Positions 5,417-6,001 of a stretch of DNA of 6,001 bases are shown piece after piece. Every line of letters begins with the position of its first letter. The first letter of the stretch is position 1. Source of the DNA: Candidatus Cloacimonadota bacterium (GTDB lineage: Bacteria > Cloacimonadota > Cloacimonadia > Cloacimonadales > TCS61); contig JAQICU010000308.1 of the NCBI GenBank assembly GCA_027858325.1, positions 1 through 6,001 on the forward strand, read 5' to 3'. The notes under the pieces were generated by a model. It was not told where the DNA came from and made no database searches. It saw nothing but the letters and a program-made list of their open reading frames with translations. Made by a program: the position numbers and the translations under genes.

Positions 5417-6001
5417 TTGAGTAGCGAAAATATAAGAAATTTTTTAATCATTCTAATCTCACCCTCAGGCGGCGGGAAAACTGCTATTTTTAATAAAATA
5501 TTAGCAGAAGATAATAAGATTAAATATTCTGTTTCTTTTACAACAAGAAAAGCCCGTATAAATGAAGTTAACGGAGTTGATTATAATTTTATTTCAGAAG
5601 AGAAATTTCTGGAAATGAGAAATTCGGGTGAATTTCTTGAGTCAGCAAAAGTTCATGGGTATTGGTATGGAACTTCCAAGAATTATGTAAATAGTGTGTT
5701 AAAGACTAACCATATTATTATGGATATTGATGTGCATGGCGCAAAACAGATCATGAATTCAGATGTTGATCATGTAACGGTTTTCATTCTTCCACCATCC
5801 AGGGAAGTGTGGTTGCAACGGTTAAAAGGTAGGGGAACTGATTCGGATGAAGTTATCCAGGTTAGATTGGAAACAGCCGAAAAAGAAATTCAGGAGATCT
5901 GTGATTTTCAATATCTGGTTATAAATGATGACCTTGATAAAGCTGTTAATGATATTAAAACAATAATAAAAGCTGAAGAAAATAGAATTGAAAGATATAT
6001 T
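5417..6001 (+). CDS. gmk: Guanylate kinase, 3'-truncated by window edge
   Basis: 195 codons are visible and the frame is open to the window edge; family length is about 205-210, so only the last residues are missing. The enzyme phosphorylates GMP to GDP with ATP in purine nucleotide metabolism. The P-loop is SPSGGGKT (15-22). The GMP-binding part has SVSFTTR (38-44) and R47, with NGVDYNF at 52-58. The GEFLE motif (71-75), YGTS (84-87), DIDVHGA (103-109), FILPPS (123-128) and RGTDS (139-143) follow, with the expected R135 and R150. The usual 'PRPGE' loop reads ARINE here, a mild departure. The start must be TTG 5417: it is the only usual start codon in frame between a stop at 5384 and the P-loop, and gives an 11-residue lead into the first strand. 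No clear Shine-Dalgarno sequence precedes it, so translation may depend on coupling to gcvH, whose stop lies 11 nt upstream. Confidence 0.93.
   Translation, partial: MSSENIRNFLIILISPSGGGKTAIFNKILAEDNKIKYSVSFTTRKARINEVNGVDYNFISEEKFLEMRNSGEFLESAKVHGYWYGTSKNYVNSVLKTNHIIMDIDVHGAKQIMNSDVDHVTVFILPPSREVWLQRLKGRGTDSDEVIQVRLETAEKEIQEICDFQYLVINDDLDKAVNDIKTIIKAEENRIERYI

Overview
The window is AT-rich bacterial chromosomal DNA, with roughly one third G+C by eye. It uses the standard code and has Shine-Dalgarno sites of the GGAGG type. The mix of housekeeping genes (gcvH, gmk) with REC-type c-di-GMP regulators built on a 'PFGYLIKPFE' receiver subtype suggests an anaerobic or environmental bacterium, perhaps from the Bacteroidota/Cloacimonadota side of the tree or a deltaproteobacterium-like lineage. 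That placement is a low-confidence inference because no rRNA or other phylogenetic marker is present.

Layout. (1) Positions 1-1304 hold two plus-strand orphan genes. Each encodes a small protein with one N-terminal membrane helix and a soluble domain I cannot name. They are separated by a short spacer that is unusually G+C-rich. (2) Positions 1320-1380 hold overlapping hairpins between convergent genes, a likely bidirectional terminator. (3) Positions 1417-1974, minus strand, encode a YbjQ/UPF0145-family protein with two added N-terminal membrane helices; this gene looks richer in G+C than its neighbours. (4) Positions 1975-2232 are a divergent intergenic region with a repeated ATTTGCAT octamer, a small hairpin and direct repeat that may be a decayed dispersed repeat, and a good extended -10 promoter. 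(5) Positions 2233-4942 are a two-gene cyclic-di-GMP module: a REC-GAF-GGDEF diguanylate cyclase with intact catalytic and inhibitory sites, overlapping by 11 nt a REC-PAS-HD-GYP protein. (6) Positions 5028-6001 hold gcvH (glycine cleavage H protein) followed 11 nt later by gmk (guanylate kinase). gmk starts at TTG and runs off the right edge.

How the genes work together. The two response regulators carry closely similar receivers and opposing output domains, so a shared or related histidine kinase (none is in this window) could set c-di-GMP levels through both. The most notable point is that the HD-GYP domain departs from consensus at three key positions (HDIGK to HDIGI, HHE to HQE, and the RxDG aspartate to asparagine). 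It may therefore be a weakened phosphodiesterase or a c-di-GMP-responsive receptor rather than a normal enzyme. gcvH and gmk are metabolically unrelated and seem to be co-transcribed by position only. I saw no CRISPR array, tRNA, rRNA, recognisable riboswitch or intact mobile element.
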